DNA from: Branchiostoma floridae
Taxonomy: Eukaryota; Chordata; Leptocardii; Amphioxiformes; Branchiostomatidae
Length of the DNA: 64,000 nucleotides
Direction of reading: 5' to 3'
Assembly: GCF_000003815.2 (NCBI RefSeq)
Contig: NC_049981.1
Coordinates: 28,632,379 to 28,696,378, forward strand
Notes under the pieces: generated by a model
Seen by the model: the letters and a program-made list of their open reading frames with translations, nothing else
Told to the model about the DNA's origin: nothing
The model's database searches: none
Part shown: in pieces, positions 27,001 through 48,305 of the stretch
Layout of the letters: each line of letters begins with the position of its first letter
Position numbering within the stretch: the first letter of the stretch is position 1
Made by a program: the position numbers and the translations under genes

Positions 27001-30000
27001 AGGAAAATCCAGGGTGTTATGATCTCCTCCGTGAACATTGTAACCTCTAAACTAACTTTGTTTCTTTATGAACGAAGACTTAATGCGACTGAAAGTACAC
27101 ATACTGGCATGGCATGTCAGGGAAGTAATTTAAACATAACGTTAAGACACGCGCCCTTTAGTATAAATGTTTAATTTCTCCTTAATCCAAATTTATGTGA
27201 CTCTCAATACGGCTTTCAAGTAGATGGCAAATTGTACTATCAATGTTCATGCCCTCCCCAGAGGACGGTGTTACACCTACCGTCCCTACGACAACCGTGT
27301 CCACCACGACAGTGTCCACCATCCCTCCCACCCCCGACTACTGGACAGGTTCAACCTTGCCTCCGAACGCTAGTGAATGTGGGGTTCCCTCCATCCCTCC
27401 TGCAATTGACACCACCGCCAGAATTATCGGCGGTATGGACGCGCGTCCGGGGAGTTGGCCTTGGCAGGTAAGTTTTTAGAGGTTTGCGAAACTCTGTTTT
27501 ACCCACCACGGACACACACTAGACTATATAGTACCAAACCGTTCGGATTACACAATACAAGACCTATACCAAAGCAACAGGATAGAGTTTGCAAACGTGT
27601 CATGCAGATAGCACTCACTATCTCAGTGAAAGGAACTAGTGCCGGATGCGTATGACCGTCTAACCTTCGACGACAAACTTTTTATTTGAACTTGCGAAGT
27701 AACCTTCACCTTCCTCCGCTGCAGAGTAATTGTACTCGAAAGTACTCTGGTTGTCCTGTTGCAGGATTTAGCTTCATGCGTATGTTAAACTGAAAAAAAA
27801 TCTACAGAACGGAAAAATTGAGTAAAGTCCCATTTATCACTGTGTCGGAACTTACCCTGTGATCCTGTTGTGGAATGAATTCTACCAAGACAGATGAAGT
27901 TTAAGCTAATACTATAGTTGTGTTCTCTCCTGTCACGGGAAGGTTTCTCTTTGGCAGCGAGGCTACGATTCTCACGTGTGCGGAGCGTCTCTGATTGGTC
28001 GGCAATGGGTGCTCACCGCGGCACACTGTGTGGAGAGGTAAGGACCGACGCTCTCATCATTACGGTATAAGCTTTTAGAATGTACAATTATATAGTATCA
28101 TCCAATACTACGCAATGCTTCTATGGAGGAGAGTGTTCTACAACTTGCCCTACGTTATACCACGTGCAGTTGTTGAGCAATGAAGTTACTATCATATACG
28201 AGCTATACTTTGACTCCCTGCACAAATCTGCATGTGAAGAGAGATGGTAATACTAATGAAATGATGGACGTTTTCAACAATCAAAGCAGTATTAAGAGAG
28301 GTTGATATTATAAGTGCAACTATTGGTGTTTGATAGTATTGGAAACTTATATTGACAAACATTGGCAAACATCCATCCATCACTTTGCACTGCATATATA
28401 GGTACAAGAGTCAAATCAAAGTGTACAGATAGATAAGCTTTCAAATACCATCAGCGAGTAGCAATGTCGTCTTTCAAATCTGTGTAGACTGTCATGCAAA
28501 CTGCCATGTCGTGGTAATATATCTTGTTTCGTTAGGGCTCAGAACCCATCTCAGTGGAGGGTCCGTGTGGGCAGCTACACGCGGGAGGTCACCGACCCCA
28601 ATCAAGAGGTGTATGAGGTCAAACACGTCATCATGCACCCTCAGTACGACACGCAGTCTCTGGACAACGACATCGCGCTGCTGCAGCTGAATGATCCCGT
28701 CACCATCTCTGCGCATGTGCAGCCCGTGTGCATCTCAGCACAGCAGGTTCCCGAGGGTTACGATTGCTACGTGACCGGATGGGGGGACACCACAGGTAAT
28801 ACTGTAAATGCATTTAAGTTCACTCACTCACTCACTCAATCCTCTTCTGTACCCAGTGGTACGTAAGGCTTCAGGAAGTTTTTCCATCGTTGTCTGTCGG
28901 CAGCAACTCTTGGTGCTTCATCCAGAGAGAAACCCCTCTTCTTTACCTCCTTCTCTATTTAAGTTCGCGGGGATTTAATTTCGCGGTAGCGGGAAAATGG
29001 ACTTTTCGCGGTGGATTTAATTTCGCGGTAGCACCATGCACTGTAGTCTCTTACTGTTATGAAAAAATGTTAACGGTGGTTTTAAATTCGCGGTGAAGCG
29101 GCCGCCGCGAAATCCGCGAACATTAATCCACCGCGAACATTTCTGCATTTACAGTATCTGCCATGGATTACTTGCTGGCACCTCAGACACACGGGCATGC
29201 AAAAAAAGAAGACAGGAAATGCTTTAGAAAGTACTTAAAGAGTAACATCAAAGTGAGCATAAAAGTAGAAAGGCAACATTTTCGAGAAAACGCAGGATGT
29301 ATCCCTCCTAGTAATTTGCTTTTTTGTCAAGGTACTCGCACACAATACTATACCATAAGGCTAGCCCCTGAGGCGTCGCAAAAAAAAAGAAATAGTCTTG
29401 CTCCTGAGGTGTCGCCAAAAAGTATCATGATTTATGCAACTAGATTCATTCGTTGAATTACTGCGATAATAGACATGTTTTGTGCAATTTTTGGCATAAA
29501 ATGGAATGTACGCAATTGTTATTGACAAAATCACTTTCGTCTTGCTACCTAAGGGACTGGAAATAGGCATGTACAAACTATTGCAATGGTTCATTTAAGA
29601 TCTTCCTATTTTCTGTCCTTTTTTGCCATAAGTGTATGTACCCTACATGATGACAGAAGATAGGTGAGGTCAGATGAAGTGAGGAAAACAAGATCATCGC
29701 AGCCTAGGTCCTTCACGTGTGTATCGACTCCTACAAAATTTGTAGTTCAATTCGGTGTTTGACTTTCTTTCCCTGTAGGATCGGGCAACGATCTCGGTTA
29801 CTTTCTACAACAAGCTCGGATCCAGATCATCGACACGGTGACGTGTAACCAGTGGAACTGGTACAACAACGAGGTCACGGACAACATGGTGTGTGCCGGG
29901 TACGAGGCTGGAGGGGTGGACGCCTGTCAGGTAGGAACTACAAGCATGGAAGTTCATCTGAGATGGTAAATCACATGATGACGAAATTACTGGAATTGTT

Positions 30001-30571
30001 GATTGAATCGCCCAGTTACAAATTACTGGAATTGTTGACTGAATCACCCAGTCCTCCTCGGCTATCTGACGAAATTGCTATGGACAAGACATCTTATGCA
30101 CGTGTGACGTCAGCAATGGATCAAATGTTGTAAGAAGTTGATGTCGGCCCCCGTCCCGGTTGCGAGATGGCCATGTAGATGGCCTCCGTCAAAATGCAAT
30201 CCTGTCCGGTATCCATAATCTAAAACTCCAATGAAAATGTGTGCCCCGGTTTGCTGTTGTTTTTGTTGAGCATGTGTTATCATCATCATTAGCATTATGT
30301 ACCGTTTATATACAAAGAGAGTAATTACTGGTAGTATTCATATGCATACCAGTGTTGTAAGAAATCTTTGTACCTGCAGGGTGACTCTGGCGGGCCGATG
30401 GTTTGCCAGAGTAAGGACGGAACGTGGTACCAGGCCGGGATCGTGTCCTGGGGCCATGGCTGCGCCCAGGCCAACAAGCCTGGCGTCTACACCAAGGTGG
30501 CTAAGTTCGTCCACTGGCTAGATCATACCATGTCAGTTCATGACAACGATCACGCCATCTTTGGTAAATAG
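24075..30571 (+). CDS. gene E: secreted CUB-kringle-trypsin protease (523 aa)
   Basis: Eleven exons: 24075-24123, 24787-24884, 25263-25380, 25791-25937, 26493-26608, 26811-26949, 27262-27467, 27943-28037, 28536-28795, 29779-29930, 30380-30571; phases agree. Signal peptide [16 protein letters not shown]. Exons 2-4 form a CUB ([35 protein letters not shown]). Exons 5-6 form a six-cysteine kringle ([40 protein letters not shown]) without the Asp-x-Asp of lysine-binding kringles. Exon 7 is a Thr/Pro linker with CGVP and Arg-IIGG. Catalytic residues are in LTAAHC, DNDIALL and GDSGGP; Asp189 is in VDACQ. The 260-nt exon 9 fuses two exons that are separate in C and D. The tail extends about ten residues past the usual end. 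Confidence 0.92.
25941..26366. repeat. (GAGT/GAAT)n tracts flanking a retroelement 3' end
   Basis: Imperfect tetranucleotide arrays at about 25945-26066 and 26210-26365 surround about 26070-26205, which contains CTTTATTGCTCGACATTTA and resembles the inverted 3' terminus of a LINE. It begins within ten bases of the exon 4 donor of gene E. Confidence 0.75.
26629..26752. repeat. compound microsatellite (TGTT)n(TG)n(CGTG)n
   Basis: Simple repeat in the kringle intron of gene E, between the two half-kringle exons. Confidence 0.9.
28802..29154. mobile_element. TA-targeted MITE, CTGTAAATGCA ends
   Basis: Ends CTGTAAATGCA and TGCATTTACAG are perfect inverted repeats, flanked by TA at 28800-28801 and 29155-29156. 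The interior repeats TTTCGCGGT(A/G)-type motifs. It is inserted at intron positions +5/+6 after exon 9 of gene E, so the donor reads CAG|gtaaTA. Confidence 0.85.
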
Positions 30572-30655
30572 ACACAAATCAACCAATGATCGTAGACCTA
30601 CGACAGAACAGCCGTAAGTAGTTTGCAAATGTTACCTGCACGAGGTATAGATTGA

Positions 30656-30661
30656 ATTAAA
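30656..30661 (+). terminator. candidate polyadenylation signal of gene E
   Basis: ATTAAA 85 bp after the stop codon, followed by a T/G-rich stretch. Confidence 0.55.
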
Positions 30662-31620
30662 TTTGTTGTTGATTAATTCTGACACGTGTTGTTCTTTGCT
30701 TATTAGAGGCCCTTTCGGAGTCTTAAAATAAAACCATGTTCACGGATCCAACTACGCATGCGCAGGTCAAAGGTGAAGACCCCTGGTTGTAAACAGTTCT
30801 TGTCTCGACCATACTTACGATATGTACGGTCTTAATTCCGTCAGTCGGTTTACGGTAGGAGGTTTTGTGAAAAAAAACCGAAACAAACGTATATCTTAGT
30901 TGATTTATCAACGTAATAAGGCACTCCAAGAAACTTACGATCTCTCAAACAGGATGATACATATGTAGTCTGTAAAATGGCGTCAGAGTATCAATGTCAC
31001 TTGTTTCCCAAAATATTGAATATGAAAATTTTTTTCCTGTCCATACGATAATTCGCGTTATACGTTATATTGTGATCCACTTCGAATACACATTTCTCAT
31101 GATCATCTTTATAGTTAGATGAGATGCATGTTTGAAGACATTAGGGAACATTTCATCTATTCCTGTCATCAGACTCAAACTGTTTCACACTCCCCAATGT
31201 ATCTCCTGAAACAAGTGCCCGTTTGTACACTAATGAGTAACCAGTGCTGGGAAGGATCTCACCTGTTATTCACAACACCTCTTTGGAAACGGAAGGGATT
31301 TGCATAATGGATCATGCATTCAACCAATCAAATTACGTAATACGCTACAGAAATGTCTCCATAAGTATGATGAATTAGTTCTTCTTCTCTTTATTCATTA
31401 AAATCAACCTTACAGACATTAATTCTTAGCAGAAGCACCTCTGAATGCCGTTGATCTTACAATGTGACTCAGAGTAAATTCTTACAACGACTAGACAACA
31501 TGTACAGTACGCATGACATACACACAGTACATAGACAAATAAAAACACTTAGTTGTTGCTAAAGACCACACACAAACAACAAATTCTTGTGAATATACCC
31601 CTTAGCTAGGAAAAGATATT

Positions 31621-32226
31621 TCAAAGAGTTGGGAAAGACGGTCGGACATGGTCTGAAGTCCATTCCTTGTGGTAGGCCATTCCTTGTGGTAGGCCACAGG
31701 TCGTCTCCCTCCAATCTGAATACGTTCCCTTGTACATCACTCTCTGCTTTCTAGTGGAGAGAAAGGAACATACCCATTTGGCGAGCGAGCTTCGTAGACC
31801 TGCTTCAAGTACGCTCGAAACGGCTATGCTGTGGTCCACACGGTCGAACGCTTTGGCAAAATCCGTAGTTATCAGCGTTGTTATTGTTTCCCTCTTGTCT
31901 GCTGTTCTAGCCAGTTGGTCAATTAAATCAACGAGACAGTGAGTCGTAGAACGACCTGGCATGCAGCCAAACTGGTTTGGGTCAATGCTGTGCTTGATGT
32001 CAGAGTACAGATGTTTCGAGATGAAAGTTTCCGCTACTTTTGCTAGGGTAGGTGTCAGGTCTAAGTTCGCTGATCGACGGCGGGCGCGTTTTAGGTAGTG
32101 GTATGATATTTGCCTGTCGCCATTGTTCTGGGACGACCCCCTCAAAACTGAGGATGGGACTAGGTGAGGTGACGTGTCCATTACACGATTAAGTTCATAA
32201 AGTTCATGTCGAGGTGCATTATGCAA
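31621..32226 (-). mobile_element. non-LTR retrotransposon reverse transcriptase fragment
   Basis: The minus-strand open frame contains CMPGRSTTHCLVDLID, the RT motif A TDFAKAFDRVDH (catalytic Asp), WVCSFLSTRKQRV and motif B CGLPQG. This resembles CR1/jockey-type LINE reverse transcriptases. The YxDD motif C and the endonuclease are absent. Just after GLPQG a 17-bp tandem duplication (CCATTCCTTGTGGTAGG, about 31660-31693, plus strand) shifts the frame. It is a dead 5'-truncated and degenerate copy. Confidence 0.85.
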
Positions 32227-32240
32227 TACCTAGTTCTCAT

Positions 32241-32386
32241 TAGCCTCCATAGCAGGCTCTCTATGGCCTCCAGAATTCTAAAATGGCCGGCTGTCAGAAA
32301 AGGGCAGCTATCAGCGACCCAGTACAAAAAGAAACGGCCAGCAAAAGTGCCAAAAAAAGGCCATAGAGAGCCTGCTATGGAGGCTA
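32241..32386. mobile_element. foldback MITE family H1, copy b
   Basis: Perfect 28-bp arms beginning TAGCCTCCATAGCAGG (32241-32268, 32359-32386), flanked by direct repeats GTTCTCAT (32233-32240, 32387-32394). It lies immediately beside the LINE fragment. Confidence 0.92.
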
Positions 32387-32694
32387 GTTCTCATGAGCAA
32401 TTAAAAAACACAAGTCTGATCCTTATTCATGACTCTTCTGGAGCAATGAAATAGGTCATACTGGTTAAACAACATAGAAATAGATACACGCCCGAGAGGG
32501 CACTTACTTTGAGGGATATCAAAGCCAGTGAGAATGAGAACGACTACTACACCTTTCTGTGTCTTGAAATTTCCCCACAGAGAGTACGTATATGTAGTTA
32601 TTTTATTCCTACTATGCTCACATTGATGTACACATCGAAGAAATGACATCATCATCATCTTGAAAGTATTGTACTCTCATAGTGGAGGATGAGG

Positions 32695-32845
32695 GAGGGC
32701 ACACAGAGGGCAACGGCTATTTTTTTTAAAATAAATACGTCATTTGAATCAGCGACTGGACACCGAGGGTGAGGCACGGCTGTAACAAAACGGGACACAT
32801 GGAGAAGGCTGGAGAAGTGCCATTAAGTGCCCTTTTCATTTCATA
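32695..32845. repeat. direct repeat with about 33860-34012
   Basis: Both segments contain GGGCACAC(A/G)GAGG, a CGTC(A/G)TTTG(A/C)AT block, TACGGCTGT-like sequence and GGAGA followed by ATTAAG near the end. The second copy lies in the last intron of gene F. The rest of 32846-33500 holds no exon that I can support. Confidence 0.55.
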
Positions 32846-33506
32846 CATTTTTTTAGTTACAAAAAGTCTAAAATGAAACGATAATATAATACATTCTCCC
32901 AATGCAAAATATTGGAGCTTGTGACCAACAGTAACACGAAATATGAAAAATTGATTTTGTGGTTTTAGTGTGAGATGTATTTTTTTCTCATATAAAAGAA
33001 TTAAACCCCTCCCAGCCCATTTTGTGGTAGCAAAGCATTCCCAAGGGAAGGTCCCCCGTGAAAATGCATTTACGCACCACATTAATACTAGCATGCTGCA
33101 AAAATCATTATTGCCCCAGATGCAAAATTCTAAGCCAGATCCACGAGACAAAAGTGAGAGACGCTACATTTGTTTCCAACACTGACAGTTTTATTGTGCC
33201 GGCTTGATATTCTACAAAACCGGCATATGTTTTGATATGTTACAAAAGGGACCTGCCCTTCATTTTCAAAATTGAACGTCACAGAATGACATTTTTATTT
33301 GGCGTTTAAAGATGTATGTTTTGTGCATGTTTTGCATTGCATTTTGAACGAAATGAACTACCCTGCCGTTGCGAGCGCAATACTCTTTTGCAAAACATCA
33401 TTACCATTCACATTTCGTTTTAAGTGTTGAAGTGAAATAATAGATATATAGTGGCTTCTAGATGCTAGAAATAAAACGATTTGAGGAGCGTGATTTCAAG
33501 AAGCAC

Positions 33507-33512
33507 TTTATT
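33507..33512 (-). terminator. polyadenylation signal of gene F
   Basis: Minus-strand AATAAA (TTTATT on plus), 53 bp beyond the stop codon of gene F. Confidence 0.75.
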
Positions 33513-33564
33513 TCGCGCTCGAGTATTGTGGAGTGCTTATGTGGCTGCTCTTAATATAGCTGCT

Positions 33565-44120
<10,556 letters not shown>

Positions 44121-44177
44121 GTTGTAGTCTTTATCTACTACAGAAAAGGTGAAGACCGGTGGTGGCGGCACATCGGG

Positions 44178-44184
44178 TTATATA
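44178..44184 (-). promoter_or_regulatory. TATA box of gene F
   Basis: Minus-strand TATATAA about 60 bp upstream of the gene F start codon, preceded by AAGGTCCTTGCC. The spacing implies a short 5' leader of about 30 nt. Confidence 0.65.
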
Positions 44185-44469
44185 GGCAAGGACCTTGGTG
44201 GGAGGGTCAGTTTGTGTGCGTCAGCACGGAAACCTGTGATGTTTGATCAACTGCTATAAACGTAACGAACATCAAAAGAGTATTTGTTTAAACATCAGAC
44301 ATCCTCCTGGCGAAGATAACTACTGGCCATGGGCACACCTGCTTCTCCTACAGTGGACACACATGGGGGTTCTGAAGTTCATGTGTTCGTTTTTACCAGG
44401 TACATGGTAGACTACTCTACTAAATAGGTGTCCTAAATCCGTTCTTTTTTTTACCTGCCTTTGATTTGC

Positions 44470-44512
44470 AGACTTATCTTTTATTTTCTCAGATTGAGAA
44501 AAAGATAAGTCT
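44470..44512. repeat. 13-bp perfect inverted repeat
   Basis: AGACTTATCTTTT and AAAAGATAAGTCT around a 17-bp loop, intergenic upstream of gene F. Confidence 0.8.
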
Positions 44513-46660
44513 TGGTTTTTATGCACACGCCAATTCGAAGACAATTTGAATGAGGTCTTTTGCAATTTAGACAATACTTTAAAACTCCATCATGTCCTTC
44601 ACAAAATAACACGGGACATTGACTTGTCCCGAATTAAAACTCTGTAGGTTTTGAAGATAATAATAAATTCATTGACGTCAGAAGTCAATTAGAGTTCAAC
44701 AACTCATAAGGTGGTTAAAACATTGAAACACGTTCGTAACATGTTTATGAAGCCAAAATTTCATAGCATCACAAACATTCCTAAGTTGTACTGATTCAAG
44801 AGTATTTGGTCTTAAGATTTTAGCTTGTCTCTCTTGGTGTGAAGAAAACACACGACATATATGTGTATCTATGAAATATATATATTTCATTGTATATTCA
44901 AATACTATAGTCTCAACTTAAGCTGTTGTGCGAATTTGATTTGATGCTTTTTTATTTATCAACATTTTCTGTGATTCTAGCTCACATTCATTCACTATTC
45001 TATCTTACATTCATTTTTTAAGATATGGTTACATCGTTCATCTCATTTCAATTACATCTTTGATGACGTCCTTCAAGCGACAATTGACGCACTTCATGTT
45101 TCTTCATTGCCAAATATTTGATACCATTTCATACCATTGTCGTCATTAATTATCACATGATCTGTGGAGTTTACCTAAACTAGTGTAGGGGTTCAGTCGG
45201 ACGTTATAGATTGTACAAAAGTTATTCGATGAAGAGGATAAGCTTTGAAAGTTGCTCAGAAGCTGCTCGAGTAACATTTTGAATCCCATCACCTGGATGT
45301 TTAACCTTTATTTGCGTCTCAATGACGTTATTTTTTTCGTGTTACCACCAGTGTGTGTCAAAAAGCTACAGCTCAGATAGATTTGCATGGCCCTTAGTCT
45401 ATTGGTAGGTTCTTTCCCACGAAATATGTCATTTCATTCCAAAACAGGTCTGTATCGCGATGATCCAGGTTATTGTTAGAGTCGTTTATTGATTGGTAAA
45501 ATATGTAGCCTGATGCAAGGTAACACAAAATACCATTTCTTTCTTTCTCTCCCTTTGACAATATGCATGAAAAGCCTGCACAATCTGGCAACTTACTCTA
45601 GCGAACGTTTGTATATAGCACTCGGGTTATCATGGCCTCTTTAGATTTGTTATATCGTATTGCAATGATTTCAGGGTGTCATTTCGTCTCCGTTTAAGGA
45701 AAAGGCATTGGACAATAGTAGGATTGTCGCTTTGGGCATTTTCATACACGTAGCACACATGAAACTAGGCCACGCGTTCTTAAAATAACTGTGTCATGTT
45801 TTACTTGCTATCTGTGCCAAGGATGATCCCATATACGGTTAAAATACACTGGCGTCTATTTGATATATATGATATAGAATTCCTGTACATTTGATAGATG
45901 CTATTTTCTCACTGTGCACGGAAGAACCCGATTCTGACTCATCAGGTTTTGAGTTGGAACATGTGGCACGTAAACGTGCGCACAAGTTGTGCATTGATGT
46001 GAACGTTGCCTAATTGTTAAACAATATACACTACATGCATAGTTTTGTGGCCCCACGATACGAAAGGGACCCCTCTATTTTTGCCTTGCGTTTTGTAATG
46101 TATAGTTATTATTTGTCAAGCATATCGTTATTTTCGACAATATGTCAACTCATATCAAACGGCAATCTAGGTACATTTTTTAAGTTTAATTCTAGGTTGA
46201 GAAGTTGGGAGGGGCAAGTTGGGATGCGAATTTTGCCCAACTTCAGGCCGTTTTCTCATCATTTTCATTTAGTATTTTGAAGAAATTGGAGAGGCTAAAG
46301 TTTGGTATTTTCTTGTTTTATTATAACAACACACACAAAACATAGCGAGGGTGTAATCATATTTATGCTACAAAAAAGGGATGAATCAAGGCACATTCTT
46401 ACACAGGAGTTAGAAGAAAAGCAAATGGGCTATAAAGTACTTATAAAGTACATATATGTTTTTTTCCTCACAAGGGTTTGCTTTATAACCATGGAAGAAA
46501 GGCTGTTCAGCGCAAACGCCGAGAAACATAAAAGAAACATCACATTTGACCCCAGGGTCAATCGATAAAATCTCCTTATAGTCTCAGCCGTATTTGTAGT
46601 TCATTGTATTTATGCTAAACCTAATAGATAGAATCATCAACTAGAGTTTGGCGACCTCAT
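44513..46660. other. intergenic F-G, no gene seen
   Basis: AT-rich sequence. The longest open frames (under 90 codons) show no domain, splice context or composition suggesting coding. Confidence 0.5.
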
Positions 46661-47712
46661 ACCTCCATGAAAATTTAGAGCTTTTGTAAATTTCATGCAA
46701 TTGACTAATACATTAACATAATTTATGCGTGTTGTTGTTCATCATTGACTAACGTACACATGTCACAAGTATAAAATTCCAATCATTAGACTTAAAGCGG
46801 CTTTGTAATTTGTACATAGATTATGCAAATAAGTTCCTCATTACCATATTTGGTATCTGCTTATATTCCATCTATCATAATTAATAAGTGTTACATTTAT
46901 TGAAGTCCAGTTATTAGTAATAATGGTATTATACAATTTCCTCATTAATTATGCAAATAAGGTCCTCATTTGCATAACATGTATATCATTATGAACACCT
47001 TTGCCTAAGCTACCTGCACCCCTAAAATGATGCCAATCCGTCAATCCTTTCTGCAGTTATCCACTTTGAATGTCTTGACAAAAACGCCCCTGCAGTTCCG
47101 AAATTACATGTAAGGGGGCTGAAATCTGCCCCACTTTGTCATGTCACTGCAAGCTATCTACCACCCAAATGTCAAGACTATGTCATGTCCGGGACAAGAG
47201 ATACATTGAAAAAACTGCCATGATAGAATATTCTCATTAATTATGCAAATTTACTCCTATTTTGCATAATTGGTATCTTATCTTGTACAACATTGTCTAA
47301 GGTACCTATATACCAAAAATCATGAAAATCCATTGTTCCCTTCTTGAGTTATCCTCTTCAGAAGTTTTTGACAAAAATGCCCCTGCTATCCCACACCTAG
47401 TCGGTAGGGGGCCAAAACTTATGTCACTTATTCCTGAGCACAAGAGCTATCTAACACTAAAAAATCGTGACCATGGCGTGTTCAGAACACGAGATAGCAA
47501 AACCGGAAGTTGCGCTGCAGTACCAAGGGAAGCCGCTAGGGGGCCCAAAATCTAATCACTTCTAGCTTTCATCGCACCCCACCAACACACCAAGTATGAA
47601 ACTAATCCATCCAGCCGTTCTTGAGTTATCTTGTTGACAGACAGACAGACAGACACACACACACACAAACGCTGGGTAAAATATAACCTCCATGACATTT
47701 CATGGAGGTAAC
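46661..47712. repeat. dispersed repeat R2, long copy with internal repetition
   Basis: Starts ACCTCCATGAAAATTTAGAG and ends ACCTCCATGACATTTCATGGAGGTAAC, itself a small hairpin. In between, ATTATGCAAATAAG-type blocks, TGACAAAAA(C/T)GCCCCTGC and CGTTCTTGAGTTATC-type motifs recur two or three times about 240 bp apart. (ACAG/AC)n at 47636-47668. No coding content. Confidence 0.75.
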
Positions 47713-47821
47713 AACAATAAAAGAAATCAGATTAAAACACCAACTTCGACCTTATTTTGCTTTATAATTCTTACTGCATGTACTTGTCAAAGATTACCCA
47801 GTTAGTTTTTCAAACAATATA

Positions 47822-47832
47822 TATATGATTAA

Positions 47833-47886
<54 letters not shown>
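47822..47886. repeat. (AT)n microsatellite
   Basis: Near-perfect AT run, about 24 uninterrupted dinucleotides, upstream of CATACATACACG. Confidence 0.95.
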
Positions 47887-47889
<3 letters not shown>

Positions 47890-48305
47890 CATACACGTAT
47901 ATAACAGTTACATCAGCCATATCACAACGTAAAACATGACAATGATATTTCATCTAAATATATGATGAGAAACAGTAACTATATGGTGTTTACACGTGAT
48001 GTTACAACCGCCATGTTGGTTGGCTGAACCTGAAGTAATCAGACACATAGAATTTGCATGTGTGTTGCATGTGTATGTGTAACAGCAATCATGTGTATCT
48101 TCAGCCATGTGCACCTACAATAACACATTTACATCCACGTTATAACCTGGCAACTTCCTGGTTTAACCATCAAACATGGCGGGCAGCACACGTGACTGCT
48201 ATTTTAGAAAATTAATATACGGGGGGGGGGGGTAATTTGCCAGCTGCGCTATCCAACCATAGGAGGTCCAGCTGATCTTGACAGAAAGATTCTAGTAGTT
48301 CTAGT

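Noticed and set aside
27949-27962. Alternative acceptor ttggcag before CGAGGC in gene E
   Set aside because: In frame, but it would delete VSLWQ, the usual start of the first beta strand after PWQ; the acceptor at 27942 keeps the family length.
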